59,675 nucleotides of DNA from an uncultured Christensenella sp. (GCA_948466185.1 CAOJZM010000007.1:1-59675), one strand, 5' to 3'. Positions 47,973 through 58,258 are shown, counted from the first letter of the stretch. Made by a program: numbers and translations. Notes: generated by a model from the letters alone, not told the origin.

Positions 47973-48845
47973 CTAAAGATTTAAATATTTAATTTCCTCA
48001 ACTAAAGTTATATTTTTTTCCTTTAAACACCTCTTTTTTATATAGTTTATAAGTTCCCTCACATCCTCACTTGTTGCATCGCCAGTGTTAACAATTATAC
48101 CCGCATGCTCTCGACTGACCATTGCCCCACCAAAAGTCACTCCTTTAAATTTCATCTCGTCCAAAAGCTTGCTTACAATAAGCCCTTCTTGTCTTTTAAA
48201 AATACTTCCAAGACTTGGCTGTTTTGGCAATTTTTGACGCTTCTCCAAAACTTCTCTTTGGCGAGATATTAATTCTTCCTTATCCCCATATTCAAGCACA
48301 AAATCAGCAGCTAATATTATATCAGTATCATAAAAGCCGCTTTTTCTATATTCAAAACCACAATCGCAGTTCTCTAAAGAGATAATCTTTCCGCCTCTAA
48401 GAATGGTAACCCTCTTTATCACCTTCGAAATTTCAAAATTAAAGGCTCCTGAATTCATCTTAACAGCACCACCCACTGTGGCAGGAATGCCTGAGGCATC
48501 CTCAAGCCCTTTTAATCCATTTTCAATCGCAAAATTAATAAGGGATATAAGCTTAACTCCACTTCCGGCATGAATTAAATTTTCTTCACGCGCCAAAGAA
48601 TTAAAATTATTAAGTTTGATTATCACGCCTTTATATTTTTTGTCGGGAGGAAGCACATTACTTCCATTCCCAAGGATAAAATATTTTTTATGTTTTTTTG
48701 AGAGAAATTCAATTAACTGTATAAGTTCCTTTTCATCACTTGGAAACGCTACATATTTTGCCGTCCCTCCCACTCGCATTGTGGTCAAATTTTTAAAACT
48801 GACATTCTTTTGTATGTTTTTACATACAGCGTTTAAAGTTTTCAT
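47973..48845 (-). CDS. murB: UDP-N-acetylenolpyruvoylglucosamine reductase
   Basis: 290 residues, type IIa MurB length. FAD-binding 'TTMRVGGTAKYVAFPSDEKELI', 'YFILGNGSNVL', 'EDASGIPATVGGAVKMNSGAF' and the C-terminal 'HAGIIVNTGDATSEDV' are diagnostic. It reduces the enolpyruvyl group to make UDP-MurNAc for peptidoglycan. No ribosome site is visible; a TTTAAC-17-CATAAA promoter lies 8 bp before the ATG, so the mRNA may be leaderless. Confidence 0.95.
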   Translation of the reverse strand: MKTLNAVCKNIQKNVSFKNLTTMRVGGTAKYVAFPSDEKELIQLIEFLSKKHKKYFILGNGSNVLPPDKKYKGVIIKLNNFNSLAREENLIHAGSGVKLISLINFAIENGLKGLEDASGIPATVGGAVKMNSGAFNFEISKVIKRVTILRGGKIISLENCDCGFEYRKSGFYDTDIILAADFVLEYGDKEELISRQREVLEKRQKLPKQPSLGSIFKRQEGLIVSKLLDEMKFKGVTFGGAMVSREHAGIIVNTGDATSEDVRELINYIKKRCLKEKNITLVEEIKYLNL

Positions 48846-48978
48846 GATAATTTTTTATGCATCAAAAAAGATTTAAGTTAAAAATCAAGAAAAATGTATT
48901 TTTATGTTGAAAAGACTAAATAATTTATTAGACTAAAAAATTTTGCTATGTTATAATTAGCAAAAAGTCAGATAAACT

Positions 48979-50697
48979 ATGAAGAAACTATTTAAATATT
49001 TCAAGGGTAACAGAAAAGGAATGGTTCTTGCTCCGCTTTTCAAAATGGTGGAAACAGCAACTGACATCATCATTCCTATGCTGATAGCAAATATGATTGA
49101 TATAGGCGTTGCAAATCAGGACGTCAAATTTATCATTGTCTATGGCAGCATAGTTATTTCTTTAAACATTGTTGCAATTGTCTGCTCTCTGATATGTCAA
49201 AAATTTGCAGCAAAATCCTCCTCTGGCGTTGCCTATAATATAAGGAAAGCCATGTACAACCAGATCAACACTTTTTCATATGCTGAAATTGATAAATTTG
49301 GAACTTCTACTTTAAATAACCGCATTACGCATGACGTTTCCCGTATTCGTATGACAATAAGTTCCTTCATACGTCAAGTTATGCGTGCTCCATTTCTTCT
49401 TATTGGTTCAGCTGTTATGGCAATGCTGATTGATTTAAAACTATCCCTTATATTCCTTATCATCACACCTCTCACAATCGGAGCTGTTTTCCTTATCTTG
49501 AAGGTGACCGAGCCGCTTTATGATAAAACACAAAAGAATCTTGACAGACTTTCCGAGGTATCACGTGAAAATCTGCAAGGAACAAGGGTTGTTCGTGCCT
49601 TCAACATGCAAGATTATGAAGAGGAGCGTTTTAAAACTGTCTCAAAAAATCTTAGAAAATCTGCAGTAAAAGTTACCAATGTTTCCGCACTTTTAAATCC
49701 AATCACTTCAACCATCGTCAATTTCGCTATAATTGCTGTGTTATGGTTTGGTGGATTTCAGGTAAATATTGGATCGCTTTCACAAGGCCAAGTTATAGCC
49801 TTTGTAAATTATATGACTCAAATTTCCTTTGCCCTTGTTGCAATTGCAAATATAATAATCTCTTTCATCAAGGCTATCAACTGCGCAAAGAGGGTCAATG
49901 AGGTTTTGGACACCAAGCCAAGCGTTGTGGAAACAAACACGCAGCCTCTTAATCTTGTGTTAAACTCACAGACACCTAAGATTGAGTTTAAACATGCCTC
50001 GTTCGCATATCAAGGTGCAAATAAGGAAGCAATTAAGAACCTCAATCTGACCATCTATCCCGGCGAAACCATTGGAATTATTGGAGGAACTGGAAGCGGT
50101 AAAAGCAGTATTGTCAACCTCATTCCTCGCTTCTATGACACCACCAAGGGTGAAGTTTTTGTGGATGGCGTAAATGTAAAAGAATATTCTTTTAAAGAAT
50201 TAAGAAATAAAATTGGTATTGTACCACAAAAAGCTGTACTGTTTAAAGGAACTTTAAAAGAAAACCTCAGATGGCGTAAAAATGATGCTGGTATTGAGGA
50301 GCTACGAAAGGCAATTAAAATTTCTCAAAGCGAGGAATTTGTCAGTGAATTTCAAGACAAGTATGATCACAAAATACAGGCCGGCGGAAAGAATCTGTCT
50401 GGTGGACAACGTCAAAGACTTACAATCGCAAGGGCCCTTGTCGGCGACCCAGAAATTCTTATCCTTGACGACAGTGCAAGTGCACTCGACTTTGCAACAG
50501 ATGCTGCTTTAAGAAAGGCAATAAAAGAAGAAATTAACTCCACTGTTATAATTGTATCACAAAGAGCCAATACGGTTCGTAACGCAAATAAGATTGTGGT
50601 GCTTGACAACGGGAACGTTGTTGGAATAGGAAAACATAATGAATTATTAAACACTTGCAGCGTCTATAAAGAGATTTACGACTCTCAAACACGATAA
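48979..50697 (+). CDS. ABC exporter, subunit 1 of a heterodimer
   Basis: 572 residues: six membrane helices (~15-310), Walker A IGGTGSGKS, Q-loop (VPQKA), LSGGQRQ, Walker B LILDDSASALD (Asp in place of the catalytic Glu) and a switch Gln (VSQRAN) in place of His. The degenerate catalytic residues mark the inactive-site half of a heterodimeric multidrug exporter. The partner starts 10 bp after the stop. Confidence 0.92.
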   Translation: MKKLFKYFKGNRKGMVLAPLFKMVETATDIIIPMLIANMIDIGVANQDVKFIIVYGSIVISLNIVAIVCSLICQKFAAKSSSGVAYNIRKAMYNQINTFSYAEIDKFGTSTLNNRITHDVSRIRMTISSFIRQVMRAPFLLIGSAVMAMLIDLKLSLIFLIITPLTIGAVFLILKVTEPLYDKTQKNLDRLSEVSRENLQGTRVVRAFNMQDYEEERFKTVSKNLRKSAVKVTNVSALLNPITSTIVNFAIIAVLWFGGFQVNIGSLSQGQVIAFVNYMTQISFALVAIANIIISFIKAINCAKRVNEVLDTKPSVVETNTQPLNLVLNSQTPKIEFKHASFAYQGANKEAIKNLNLTIYPGETIGIIGGTGSGKSSIVNLIPRFYDTTKGEVFVDGVNVKEYSFKELRNKIGIVPQKAVLFKGTLKENLRWRKNDAGIEELRKAIKISQSEEFVSEFQDKYDHKIQAGGKNLSGGQRQRLTIARALVGDPEILILDDSASALDFATDAALRKAIKEEINSTVIIVSQRANTVRNANKIVVLDNGNVVGIGKHNELLNTCSVYKEIYDSQTR

Positions 50698-50707
50698 AGG
50701 GGAAAAG

Positions 50708-52729
50708 TTGAAAAACAAGAAAAAGAAAATCATTAAGAGAACAAGAAAAGAAGAAATTGAGTTTAGAAAGTTACAGAAGGCTATCGCCTCCCTTCCTAAG
50801 CCTTCTTTTAACAATCCTGAAAAAGTTCAACCAACCTCGGATGTCATTGTTCCAACCGCTGTGCCAGCAACCCTGCAAGAAAATACTCCAATCTTTGTCT
50901 CCCCAGAAGAAAAAGAACAAAAGGTTTTAGACAAATCAATTATTCTCGACACAGTTGGGCTAAGAATAGAAAAAGTTGCAAAAATAAAAAAGACCAAAAA
51001 GAAATCTACAATCAAACGTATTTTTAGATATCTCAAACCAAATATATGGTATCTGGTAGGTGCAATCGTCTTTGCACTGATAAACTCTGGCTTTGAAATA
51101 TTAATTCCCCTCTTCATAGGAAGGGAAATTGATTGCATAATTGGAATTGGAAGTGTTGACTTTGATGGTCTAACTAAATATAGTATTTTCCTCGGATTAT
51201 CCATTGTAGGCTTTGCTGTTTGCAAATGGCTGACAAACAAGTTTTCAAACACCCTGTCCTATAAAATTGAAGAGCAGCTTCATAATGATATCTTTAATAA
51301 GTTTAATAAAGTTCCTTTAAAATATATTGATGGCTCCAGTCATGGCGACCTACAAAGCAGAATGATTAATGATGTGGACAACCTGACTGACGGCTTTGTA
51401 CTTGGATTGACTTCCTTCTTTGACTGTTTAACAACAATTGTACTGACAATAACATTTATGTATTTAATTCATCCAATCATTGCCACCGTTATCGTTGCCC
51501 TTACCCCCATTTCAGTACTGGTTGCTTTCTTTATCGCAAAAAAGACAAACAAAATGTTTAAAAGACAGGCAAAACAACTCGGCGATATGTCAGGCACAAT
51601 TGTAGAAATGCTGGGCAATCAAAAAATTATCACCGCTTTCCAATATGAAGCAAACTCAATAGAAAAGTTTGATGATATCAACAAGAAACTTACTGACAGC
51701 ACAGAAAAAGCAGAGTTTTACTCCTCTACAACAGGTCCTGTATCAAGATTTATCAACGGCCTTATCTACGCTATTGTCGCAATTATGGGCACCATTTATG
51801 CCATCAATTCGGGAATGAGCATCGGCTCAATTACCACCCTACTATCTTATGCAAATAAATACACAAAGCCATTCAATGAAATTTCTGAGGTGTTTACTGA
51901 TATTCAATCCGCCTTCGCTTCAGCATCAAGAATATTCAATGTCCTCGACATAGAGAATGAGGTGAGCGATAAAGGCATGCTGCAGCTTAAACACAGCAAA
52001 GGGAATGTCGAATTTGAGAATGTGGATTTCTCCTACTCACCAAACACAAAACTTATCCAAAACCTCAACGTGTCGGTTGCAAAAGGGCAAAAAGTTGCGA
52101 TTGTTGGGCCAACTGGTTGCGGAAAAAGTACAATTATTAACCTGCTTATGCGTTTCTATGATGTCGATAAGGGGCAAATTGTTGTCAGCGATCACCCTAT
52201 CAAGACTGTTACGCGTGCAAGTTTAAGAAGTCATTTTGGAATGGTGTTGCAGGAAACATGGCTATTCTCAGCAAGCATACGTGACAACATTGCATATGGA
52301 AAACAGGACGCAACTGACAAGGAAATACAAAAAGCAGCTCGGCTTGCAGGAGTTGACCATTTCATTCAAACTCTGCCAAACGGCTATGATACAATCATAA
52401 ATGAAAATGGGGACAATCTTTCACAAGGACAAAAACAGCTTATCTGTATTGCGCGACTTATGCTTACCAAGCCATCAATGCTGATTCTTGATGAAGCAAC
52501 AAGCAATATTGATACAAGAACTGAACTTGCAATTCAAGCTGCCTTTAACAAGATGATGGAAGGAAAAACAAGTTTTGTTGTTGCCCACCGTCTTTCAACT
52601 ATAACCTCCTCTGATATAATTCTCGTTATGAATAAAGGCAATATCATTGAACAAGGTTCACATAAAGAGCTTCTTGCCAAGCAAGGATTTTATTACAATC
52701 TTTACAACAGCCAATTTAGTAAATATTAA
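50708..52729 (+). CDS. ABC exporter, subunit 2 of a heterodimer
   Basis: 673 residues: a long basic N-terminal extension (~90 residues), six membrane helices, then Walker A GPTGCGKST, Q-loop (LQETW), LSQGQKQ signature, Walker B LILDEATSNID and HRLST, so this half keeps the catalytic Glu and His. TTG start with an AAAGGGG site. It pairs with the preceding gene; terminator at 52737. Confidence 0.92.
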   Translation: MKNKKKKIIKRTRKEEIEFRKLQKAIASLPKPSFNNPEKVQPTSDVIVPTAVPATLQENTPIFVSPEEKEQKVLDKSIILDTVGLRIEKVAKIKKTKKKSTIKRIFRYLKPNIWYLVGAIVFALINSGFEILIPLFIGREIDCIIGIGSVDFDGLTKYSIFLGLSIVGFAVCKWLTNKFSNTLSYKIEEQLHNDIFNKFNKVPLKYIDGSSHGDLQSRMINDVDNLTDGFVLGLTSFFDCLTTIVLTITFMYLIHPIIATVIVALTPISVLVAFFIAKKTNKMFKRQAKQLGDMSGTIVEMLGNQKIITAFQYEANSIEKFDDINKKLTDSTEKAEFYSSTTGPVSRFINGLIYAIVAIMGTIYAINSGMSIGSITTLLSYANKYTKPFNEISEVFTDIQSAFASASRIFNVLDIENEVSDKGMLQLKHSKGNVEFENVDFSYSPNTKLIQNLNVSVAKGQKVAIVGPTGCGKSTIINLLMRFYDVDKGQIVVSDHPIKTVTRASLRSHFGMVLQETWLFSASIRDNIAYGKQDATDKEIQKAARLAGVDHFIQTLPNGYDTIINENGDNLSQGQKQLICIARLMLTKPSMLILDEATSNIDTRTELAIQAAFNKMMEGKTSFVVAHRLSTITSSDIILVMNKGNIIEQGSHKELLAKQGFYYNLYNSQFSKY

Positions 52730-52736
52730 CACAAAT

Positions 52737-52760
52737 AAAAAAAGCCGTTTCGGCTTTTTT
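52737..52760. terminator. Bidirectional terminator
   Basis: AAAAAAGCCG-TTT-CGGCTTTTTT. Confidence 0.9.
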
Positions 52761-52761
52761 A

Positions 52762-53046
52762 TTAGTCTTCTTTATCTTCAATTACAACATCATCTTCGCT
52801 ATTTTTGCCTTCAACTTTAAGATAAAGCAAGTCTATTATCTTGCCTATACCATAGATTACAAGTAAGTTGATTACAGCAGTAACAAATCCGCTTACAAAA
52901 ACGCCAAAGCTGTGTGCTTGTGCTGCGGTAACTATTGCAAGAATAAACAAAATCACGCCTATAACAAGTGCAGAAATTTCGAAGATGTAAAATAAAGTTT
53001 TCCCCACATTGTTTTTACAAACTGGCGTAAATAAATTATTTTTCAT
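52762..53046 (-). CDS. Small membrane protein with two helices
   Basis: 94 residues. Helices near 17-40 (LFYIFEISALVIGVILFILAI) and 46-70 (FGVFVSGFVTAVINLLVIYGI), with an acidic C-terminal tail. The AGGAGG ribosome site fixes the start at 53046. Function unknown. Confidence 0.65.
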   Translation of the reverse strand: MKNNLFTPVCKNNVGKTLFYIFEISALVIGVILFILAIVTAAQAHSFGVFVSGFVTAVINLLVIYGIGKIIDLLYLKVEGKNSEDDVVIEDKED

Positions 53047-53160
53047 ATTATTTCCTCCTATAATCATAATATCGCGAAAAATTAAAAATTGCAACTATTA
53101 ATTTCTTTTTATTAGGTTAATTATAAGTTTTATGATAAACTTAAAAAACGAGGTGACTAA

Positions 53161-54813
53161 ATGACAGATATTGAGATAGCAAATTCAATTAAACCTAAAA
53201 AAATTTCCTCTGTTGCAAAGCAATTAGGTTTAAAAACTGAAGATTACAGCACATACAGCGTTAATATTGCAAAGCTTAATTTTTTGCCTAATAAGCCAAA
53301 AGGGAAATTAATTCTTGTAACATCAATTAATCCAACAAGCGCTGGGGAAGGCAAAACCACCCTTTCAATTGGGCTGGCAGACGGGCTTAAGTTATTAGGA
53401 GAAAAAGTTTGTTTGGCCCTTCGAGAGCCATCTCTTGGTCCTGTTTTTGGAATTAAAGGTGGGGCAACCGGCGGCGGATACTCCCAAGTGCTTCCTATGG
53501 AAGATATTAACTTACACTTTACCGGCGATTTTCATGCAATAACCTCTGCCAATAATTTGCTTTGTGCAGCAATCGAAAATCATATTTTCCAAGGCAACGA
53601 ACTCAATATAGATGAAAATAATATACGTTTTCACAGATGTCTTGACATGAATGACCGTGCATTGCGGAATATAACAGTGGCACAAGATGGACTCAGAGCC
53701 AGCATTCCGCATAGCGAAAATTTTACAATCACAAGTGCTTCTGAAATTATGGCAATAGTTTGCTTATGCAAAGATTTGGAAGATTTGAAAAACAGACTTG
53801 GCAATATCCTTGTTGCCTTTAGTAAAACCGGTAATGCAATCTTTGCACGGGATTTAAAGGCAGAAAATGCCATGGCTATACTACTTAAAGAGGCAATCAA
53901 GCCCAATCTTGTCCAAACATTAATAGGAACTCCAGCCATGATTCATGGTGGTCCATTTGCAAATATAGCTCATGGATGTAATTCAATTATTGCCACACGT
54001 GCAGCTTTAACATACGCGGATTATGTTGTCACTGAAGCTGGATTTGGTGCAGACCTAGGCGGAGAAAAATTTATTGATATAAAATGTCGCGAAGCGGGAC
54101 TTAATGCTGATGTGGTTGTGCTTGCACTGACGGTGCGTGCAATAAAACTTCATGGTGGGGCAAATAAGGAAGAACTTACTTGTTCCAACCCTATCCAAGT
54201 TAAACAGGGCTTAGACATGGTATTAAAACATATCGACAACCTGCAACAAGTGTTTAATAAGCACGTTATTTGCGCTTTAAACCGCTTTGACAGTGACAGT
54301 GAAGAAGAAATTGAATTAATTAAAAACACCCTTAAATCAATAAAAATAGAGCTTATAACGACATCTCCATTTCAAAAAGGCGGAAAAGGATGTAAAGAAC
54401 TTGCTTTTGCTGTCACTCAAATTTGCAACAAAAAAAGGAAACCTGCCAGATATGCATATAAACTTGAGGACAACATAGAAACAAAAACCCGCGATATCTG
54501 CCAAAAGATATATGGAGCCAAGGATATTCACCTATCCACTGAAGCAATTAATAGTCTTAAACAAATTCAGCCGCTTGCAAAGGATTACTATGTATGCGTG
54601 GCAAAAACGCAATATTCATTATCAGATAATGCAAAACTATTGGGCTGTCCAAAAGATTTCGTTGTGGAGATAAAGGATTTTGAATTGCGTAATGGAGCAA
54701 AAATGGTTGTAGCTGTGGCTGGAAATATCATGCTGATGCCGGGCTTGTCCAAAACCCCTGCCCTAACCAATATGAAAATTGACAAGAATGGCAAAATCTC
54801 AGGCTTGTTTTAA
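53161..54813 (+). CDS. fhs: Formate-tetrahydrofolate ligase
   Basis: 550 residues, full length. P-loop PTSAGEGKTT near 58-67, 'REPSLGPVFGIKGGATGGGYSQVLPMEDINLHFTGDFHAI' and 'EAGFGADLGGEKFIDIKC' are the Fhs family blocks (quoted here as patterns). It makes 10-formyl-THF from formate, THF and ATP, the entry of formate into one-carbon metabolism and the Wood-Ljungdahl methyl branch. GAGGTGA ribosome site; strong terminator. Confidence 0.96.
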   Translation: MTDIEIANSIKPKKISSVAKQLGLKTEDYSTYSVNIAKLNFLPNKPKGKLILVTSINPTSAGEGKTTLSIGLADGLKLLGEKVCLALREPSLGPVFGIKGGATGGGYSQVLPMEDINLHFTGDFHAITSANNLLCAAIENHIFQGNELNIDENNIRFHRCLDMNDRALRNITVAQDGLRASIPHSENFTITSASEIMAIVCLCKDLEDLKNRLGNILVAFSKTGNAIFARDLKAENAMAILLKEAIKPNLVQTLIGTPAMIHGGPFANIAHGCNSIIATRAALTYADYVVTEAGFGADLGGEKFIDIKCREAGLNADVVVLALTVRAIKLHGGANKEELTCSNPIQVKQGLDMVLKHIDNLQQVFNKHVICALNRFDSDSEEEIELIKNTLKSIKIELITTSPFQKGGKGCKELAFAVTQICNKKRKPARYAYKLEDNIETKTRDICQKIYGAKDIHLSTEAINSLKQIQPLAKDYYVCVAKTQYSLSDNAKLLGCPKDFVVEIKDFELRNGAKMVVAVAGNIMLMPGLSKTPALTNMKIDKNGKISGLF

Positions 54814-54843
54814 AAAAGACAGATAACAAATCTGTCTTTTTTA
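54812..54843. terminator. Bidirectional terminator
   Basis: AAAAAAGACAGAT-AACA-ATCTGTCTTTTTT. Confidence 0.88.
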
Positions 54844-54951
54844 CCAATCAATAATCTTGTGAGTGTGACTTTTAACGTCATCATAATAATCGAAATACTG
54901 CTTTTTGAATTGTGAGGAATTTTTCTTAGATATTTTCTTTTTATTTTCCAT
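54841..54951 (-). CDS. Small 36-residue protein downstream of era
   Basis: MENKKKISKKNSSQFKKQYF then a Tyr/Asp-rich end. Its ATG is preceded by GAGGT overlapping the era stop, so translation is coupled to era. Basic, no membrane segment. In Bacillus a small gene (yqzL) sits here, but no clear similarity is seen. Confidence 0.5.
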   Translation of the reverse strand: MENKKKISKKNSSQFKKQYFDYYDDVKSHTHKIIDW

Positions 54952-54954
54952 GCT

Positions 54955-55815
54955 TTACCTCTTTACATCCTTATAACCAAGATTTCGCAACTGAGCTTGG
55001 TTATCTCGCCAGCCTTCTTCCACCTTTACAAAAAGTTTTAATAACACTTTTTGTCCCAAAACTTCCTCTGCATAACATCTTGTTCTGCGGCCAATCTCCT
55101 TCAAGTTTACTCCGCCTTTACCGATAATAATCCCCTTATGTCGTAGATGCTCACAAATTATATCCGCTTCAATAATAGTGATTTCACTTTTCTCATCAAA
55201 CCTTGTAATATCAATGGCAATTCCATGTGGCACTTCTTCACGAAAGAAGTTTAAACATTCTTCTCGCAGCGATTCTGCTATCAAAAATTTAATGCTTTTA
55301 TCTGTATAATAATCGGAGTCATAGATAAAATTCTTTATTTCGCTTTCAGGCATATCATCTATAAGTCTTTCTTTAAGTGCAGCAACGCCTTCTCCAGTTA
55401 AACTTGAAATTTGATAATCATAAGGGCCATCAAATTTGTTTGGTTTATCAATCTTGGTCTTAACAATAAGTACCGGCGTTTCTCCGCTTTTAAGTTTTTC
55501 TATGTACTCTTTCTCCTCTTGGTCAGATTGTTTACTTCCATCAATTAAATAGATAATCTCGTCCACACCACCTATTGCCGATCGCACATTTTTCATCATA
55601 TACTTATCTAGTTTGTTTTTTGAATGATGAATGCCTGGAGTATCAACAAGAATAACTTGATAATTTTCACCATTCATAATTCCAATTATATTATCGCGTG
55701 TGGTTTGCGGCTTAGATGAAACAATCGCCACTTTTTCCCCTACAAGTGCATTTACCAAAGTACTTTTTCCTGCATTTGGTTTGCCAAGCACTCCAACATA
55801 ACCCGTTCTATACAT
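54955..55815 (-). CDS. era: GTPase Era
   Basis: 286 residues. G1 GKPNAGKST, G3 DTPGIHH, G4 KTKID, then a C-terminal KH domain with IIGKGGVNLKEIG. It binds the 3' end of 16S rRNA during 30S assembly. Start at 55815 chosen for GGAGAG; it overlaps ybeY by 8 bp. Confidence 0.96.
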   Translation of the reverse strand: MYRTGYVGVLGKPNAGKSTLVNALVGEKVAIVSSKPQTTRDNIIGIMNGENYQVILVDTPGIHHSKNKLDKYMMKNVRSAIGGVDEIIYLIDGSKQSDQEEKEYIEKLKSGETPVLIVKTKIDKPNKFDGPYDYQISSLTGEGVAALKERLIDDMPESEIKNFIYDSDYYTDKSIKFLIAESLREECLNFFREEVPHGIAIDITRFDEKSEITIIEADIICEHLRHKGIIIGKGGVNLKEIGRRTRCYAEEVLGQKVLLKLFVKVEEGWRDNQAQLRNLGYKDVKR

Positions 55816-56284
55816 CTTTTCTCTCCAAGCCAAAATTTAAAAGAATGTTCTCTGTAAGTTTCATCATCCTTGCCTCTTCTTCTTTTTCCATATGGTCATA
55901 ACCTAATATGTGCAAAAATCCATGCACTATCAAAAATGCTAGCTCACGTTTCAAACTATGGCCATACTGTTTTGCCTGTTCTTTTGCACGTGGGACACAA
56001 ACAACTATATCCCCTAAATACAGCTCGCCATTTGGAGTTCTCTCGTCACCAAAGGCCGATAGTTTGCTTCCCTCCTTTATATCCAGCATAGGAAAAGAAA
56101 GCACATCGGTAACCCTATCAACATTTCTGTGCTCTTTGTTTAGAGTTTTGATTTCCTCACCACCAACAAAACTCACTCCAGCGGAGACATTGACTTGATT
56201 ATTTCCAGTCAATAATAAAGTTGTGTCAAAAAGTTTTTTAATTAAATGATGCTGTTTTAATGGTACATGTTTAAAATAAACCAC
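55808..56284 (-). CDS. ybeY: Endoribonuclease YbeY
   Basis: 158 residues with the zinc motif HGFLHILGYDH (H-x3-H-x5-H) and the family 'RVTDVLSFP' and 'LGDIVVC' blocks. It acts in rRNA processing. GTG start directly after the yqfD stop, ribosome site AGGAGG inside the yqfD end, so translation is coupled. Confidence 0.95.
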   Translation of the reverse strand: MVYFKHVPLKQHHLIKKLFDTTLLLTGNNQVNVSAGVSFVGGEEIKTLNKEHRNVDRVTDVLSFPMLDIKEGSKLSAFGDERTPNGELYLGDIVVCVPRAKEQAKQYGHSLKRELAFLIVHGFLHILGYDHMEKEEEARMMKLTENILLNFGLERKDV

Positions 56285-57415
56285 TTACCCTCCTACTATT
56301 TCACGACTAACAGTTATCACATACGTCACTTCACTTACTCCACCCACTATGTTAACCGTGTAATTTTCCTCCTTTATTATCTCATACTCAGCAAGTTTTT
56401 GCAAGGCATTTTGATGTGCATTTTCAATTATCTCATCTCGTAAATCCTCAAATTTACTTTCTATAAGTTCGGTTTTAAGTTCATAATAAACTTCTTTGTG
56501 TAATTTAAAAGGCAAAATATTATTTTTGTTGAGATTTTCTTGTTTACTTTCCATTTCAAATTGCTTAAAAGGGACCTGCCCACCATGTGAATAAATCTCC
56601 ATACCAAAAAGTAAAATTCTGCTTTGTTCAAAGGTTTTTCCAGTACGATATGTGCGGTAGTAACTTTCAAAATGCTCGCTTGTACCAATTATCCAGACAT
56701 CCGCCCTGATTTTTGCCATAGCTTTAACCTCACGCTTCTGCCCTTGTGAATCTATTATATAAGGATAAACAAGCACATCACCTTTGCGAACAATATCCCC
56801 TTCATTGACAGCCAAAGTCCCTTGAATTAATTCAATATCTGTAATACGGCAATCTTCATTACATATAATTGGCTGAAAATCTTTAACCACTTCATCAGGA
56901 AGGACACTTTCATTGATATTTACAACAAGGCATTGTCCAACAATAGCAACACTTACTGAACTTATACGCTCAAACCTATCCTTTAAAAGTATTTCTATTT
57001 GTTTGGTGTTAATTTGTCCTATAAATCTGGAATCTAAATTTTCGTCAATAAATTCGGTGATTTCTCTTTCTTCAAGCTTATCGTTGCCAAGAACGCGTAT
57101 TTGCCATATGAAATTCTTTTGTGCTAAAAAACCAATACAGCATAGTGTCAAAGCAAAAATAAGGCCATAACAGGATAAAAACCATTTGCCCCACTTATAA
57201 GCTCCAAAAGACTCAATTTTAAGAATTTCAAAATTATTAGACTCAAAAAATTTCTTTGTTTTCTTACTATCTTTAGGTGCAACTTCAATTTCACATGTAT
57301 GTTTGTCCTCACGTACTAATTTTAAAACTTGGACATCTTTTGTAAGTTTATTAAATGCACGTTCTTGATTTAATCCCTTGATTTTAAATCGTACTCGGCT
57401 TTGAAGTTTTTTCAT
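56285..57415 (-). CDS. yqfD: Sporulation-associated membrane protein YqfD
   Basis: 376 residues. An N-terminal domain, one membrane helix near 80-105 (WFLSCYGLIFALTLCCIGFLA), then a large extracytoplasmic region with POTRA-like pattern, matching YqfD of sporulating Bacillota. Start overlaps the yqfC stop (TGATG). Order yqfC-yqfD-ybeY-era is preserved, although phoH, usually between yqfD and ybeY, is absent. Confidence 0.85.
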   Translation of the reverse strand: MKKLQSRVRFKIKGLNQERAFNKLTKDVQVLKLVREDKHTCEIEVAPKDSKKTKKFFESNNFEILKIESFGAYKWGKWFLSCYGLIFALTLCCIGFLAQKNFIWQIRVLGNDKLEEREITEFIDENLDSRFIGQINTKQIEILLKDRFERISSVSVAIVGQCLVVNINESVLPDEVVKDFQPIICNEDCRITDIELIQGTLAVNEGDIVRKGDVLVYPYIIDSQGQKREVKAMAKIRADVWIIGTSEHFESYYRTYRTGKTFEQSRILLFGMEIYSHGGQVPFKQFEMESKQENLNKNNILPFKLHKEVYYELKTELIESKFEDLRDEIIENAHQNALQKLAEYEIIKEENYTVNIVGGVSEVTYVITVSREIVGG

Positions 57416-57678
57416 CAAAACGCCTCCACCTTAACAATTTCCCCCACAATTTTCATGGTATTATCAGTAAGTTCCTGCAAAATCATATTTTTGCCTTCAA
57501 CAACAATACGCCCATTTTTAATTTTAAAGGAAATCATTTCTTTTGAAAGAGTAGTAAGCCCAGTATGGCCCTCTATATATAAAATTTTTCCAGATATGTT
57601 TATTATGTTGTAACTATTAAGAAGATTTGGCTGTAAACCACTTACACCTTTCTTAATTTCCTCAAAAAAATTGAACAT
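57415..57678 (-). CDS. yqfC: YabP/YqfC family protein
   Basis: 87 residues with short beta strands ('ILYIEGHTGLTTLSKEMISFKIKNGRIVVEGKNM' pattern), typical of the YabP/YqfC sporulation family. Directly upstream of, and overlapping, yqfD. AAGAGGG ribosome site. Confidence 0.82.
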   Translation of the reverse strand: MFNFFEEIKKGVSGLQPNLLNSYNIINISGKILYIEGHTGLTTLSKEMISFKIKNGRIVVEGKNMILQELTDNTMKIVGEIVKVEAF

Positions 57679-57730
57679 ACATTACCCTCTTAAATTAGGT
57701 TTATGCATGTTCAATTTGGTTTATGAAGAT

Positions 57731-58258
57731 TTAGAATTTATTATCAAAATCTTCAATCTTTATCTTATTAAATAAGTCATTAAATATAATTTTTTTTACG
57801 TCCTCTGGCACGTTTATAAGTGATTTTGCAAGTTCTTTATCAGTCATATATTTGCTGTAACAATGCTCTCTGCGAAACTTATCAAAGTCATCTTCATCAT
57901 TTTCTTTATAACTTTTATTCGGATTGCGATCATCAAAATTATGTCTTGCCATGAATTCACGGTAACGACGTTCATCTTCTTCATCATAATCCTCTTCAAG
58001 CTGCTTATCCATCTCAGCTTCAAATTCAGCTTCATCAAACCTATCATCTTTAATGATTTGCTCGCTTTTTTCTTGAATAGGCATATTTTCTTCATATATT
58101 ATTCCGTCATTACTTTCTTTTATAGGTTCCGGCTTGTCCTCCTTAACAGTGGGGGCTTTTTGTTTTTTAGGCTTTTTTCTAGAACGCAAAGATATGAATA
58201 ATATAAAAATACAGATTGCTGCGATGCCACCGATAATTAGATACATCCACCATATCAT
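57731..58258 (-). CDS. Membrane-anchored acidic protein
   Basis: 175 residues: one N-terminal transmembrane helix (~2-23), a basic segment, then a long acidic low-complexity region and a helical tail. It follows floA by 2 bp and sits where Bacillus has yqfB. Function unknown. Confidence 0.65.
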   Translation of the reverse strand: MIWWMYLIIGGIAAICIFILFISLRSRKKPKKQKAPTVKEDKPEPIKESNDGIIYEENMPIQEKSEQIIKDDRFDEAEFEAEMDKQLEEDYDEEDERRYREFMARHNFDDRNPNKSYKENDEDDFDKFRREHCYSKYMTDKELAKSLINVPEDVKKIIFNDLFNKIKIEDFDNKF

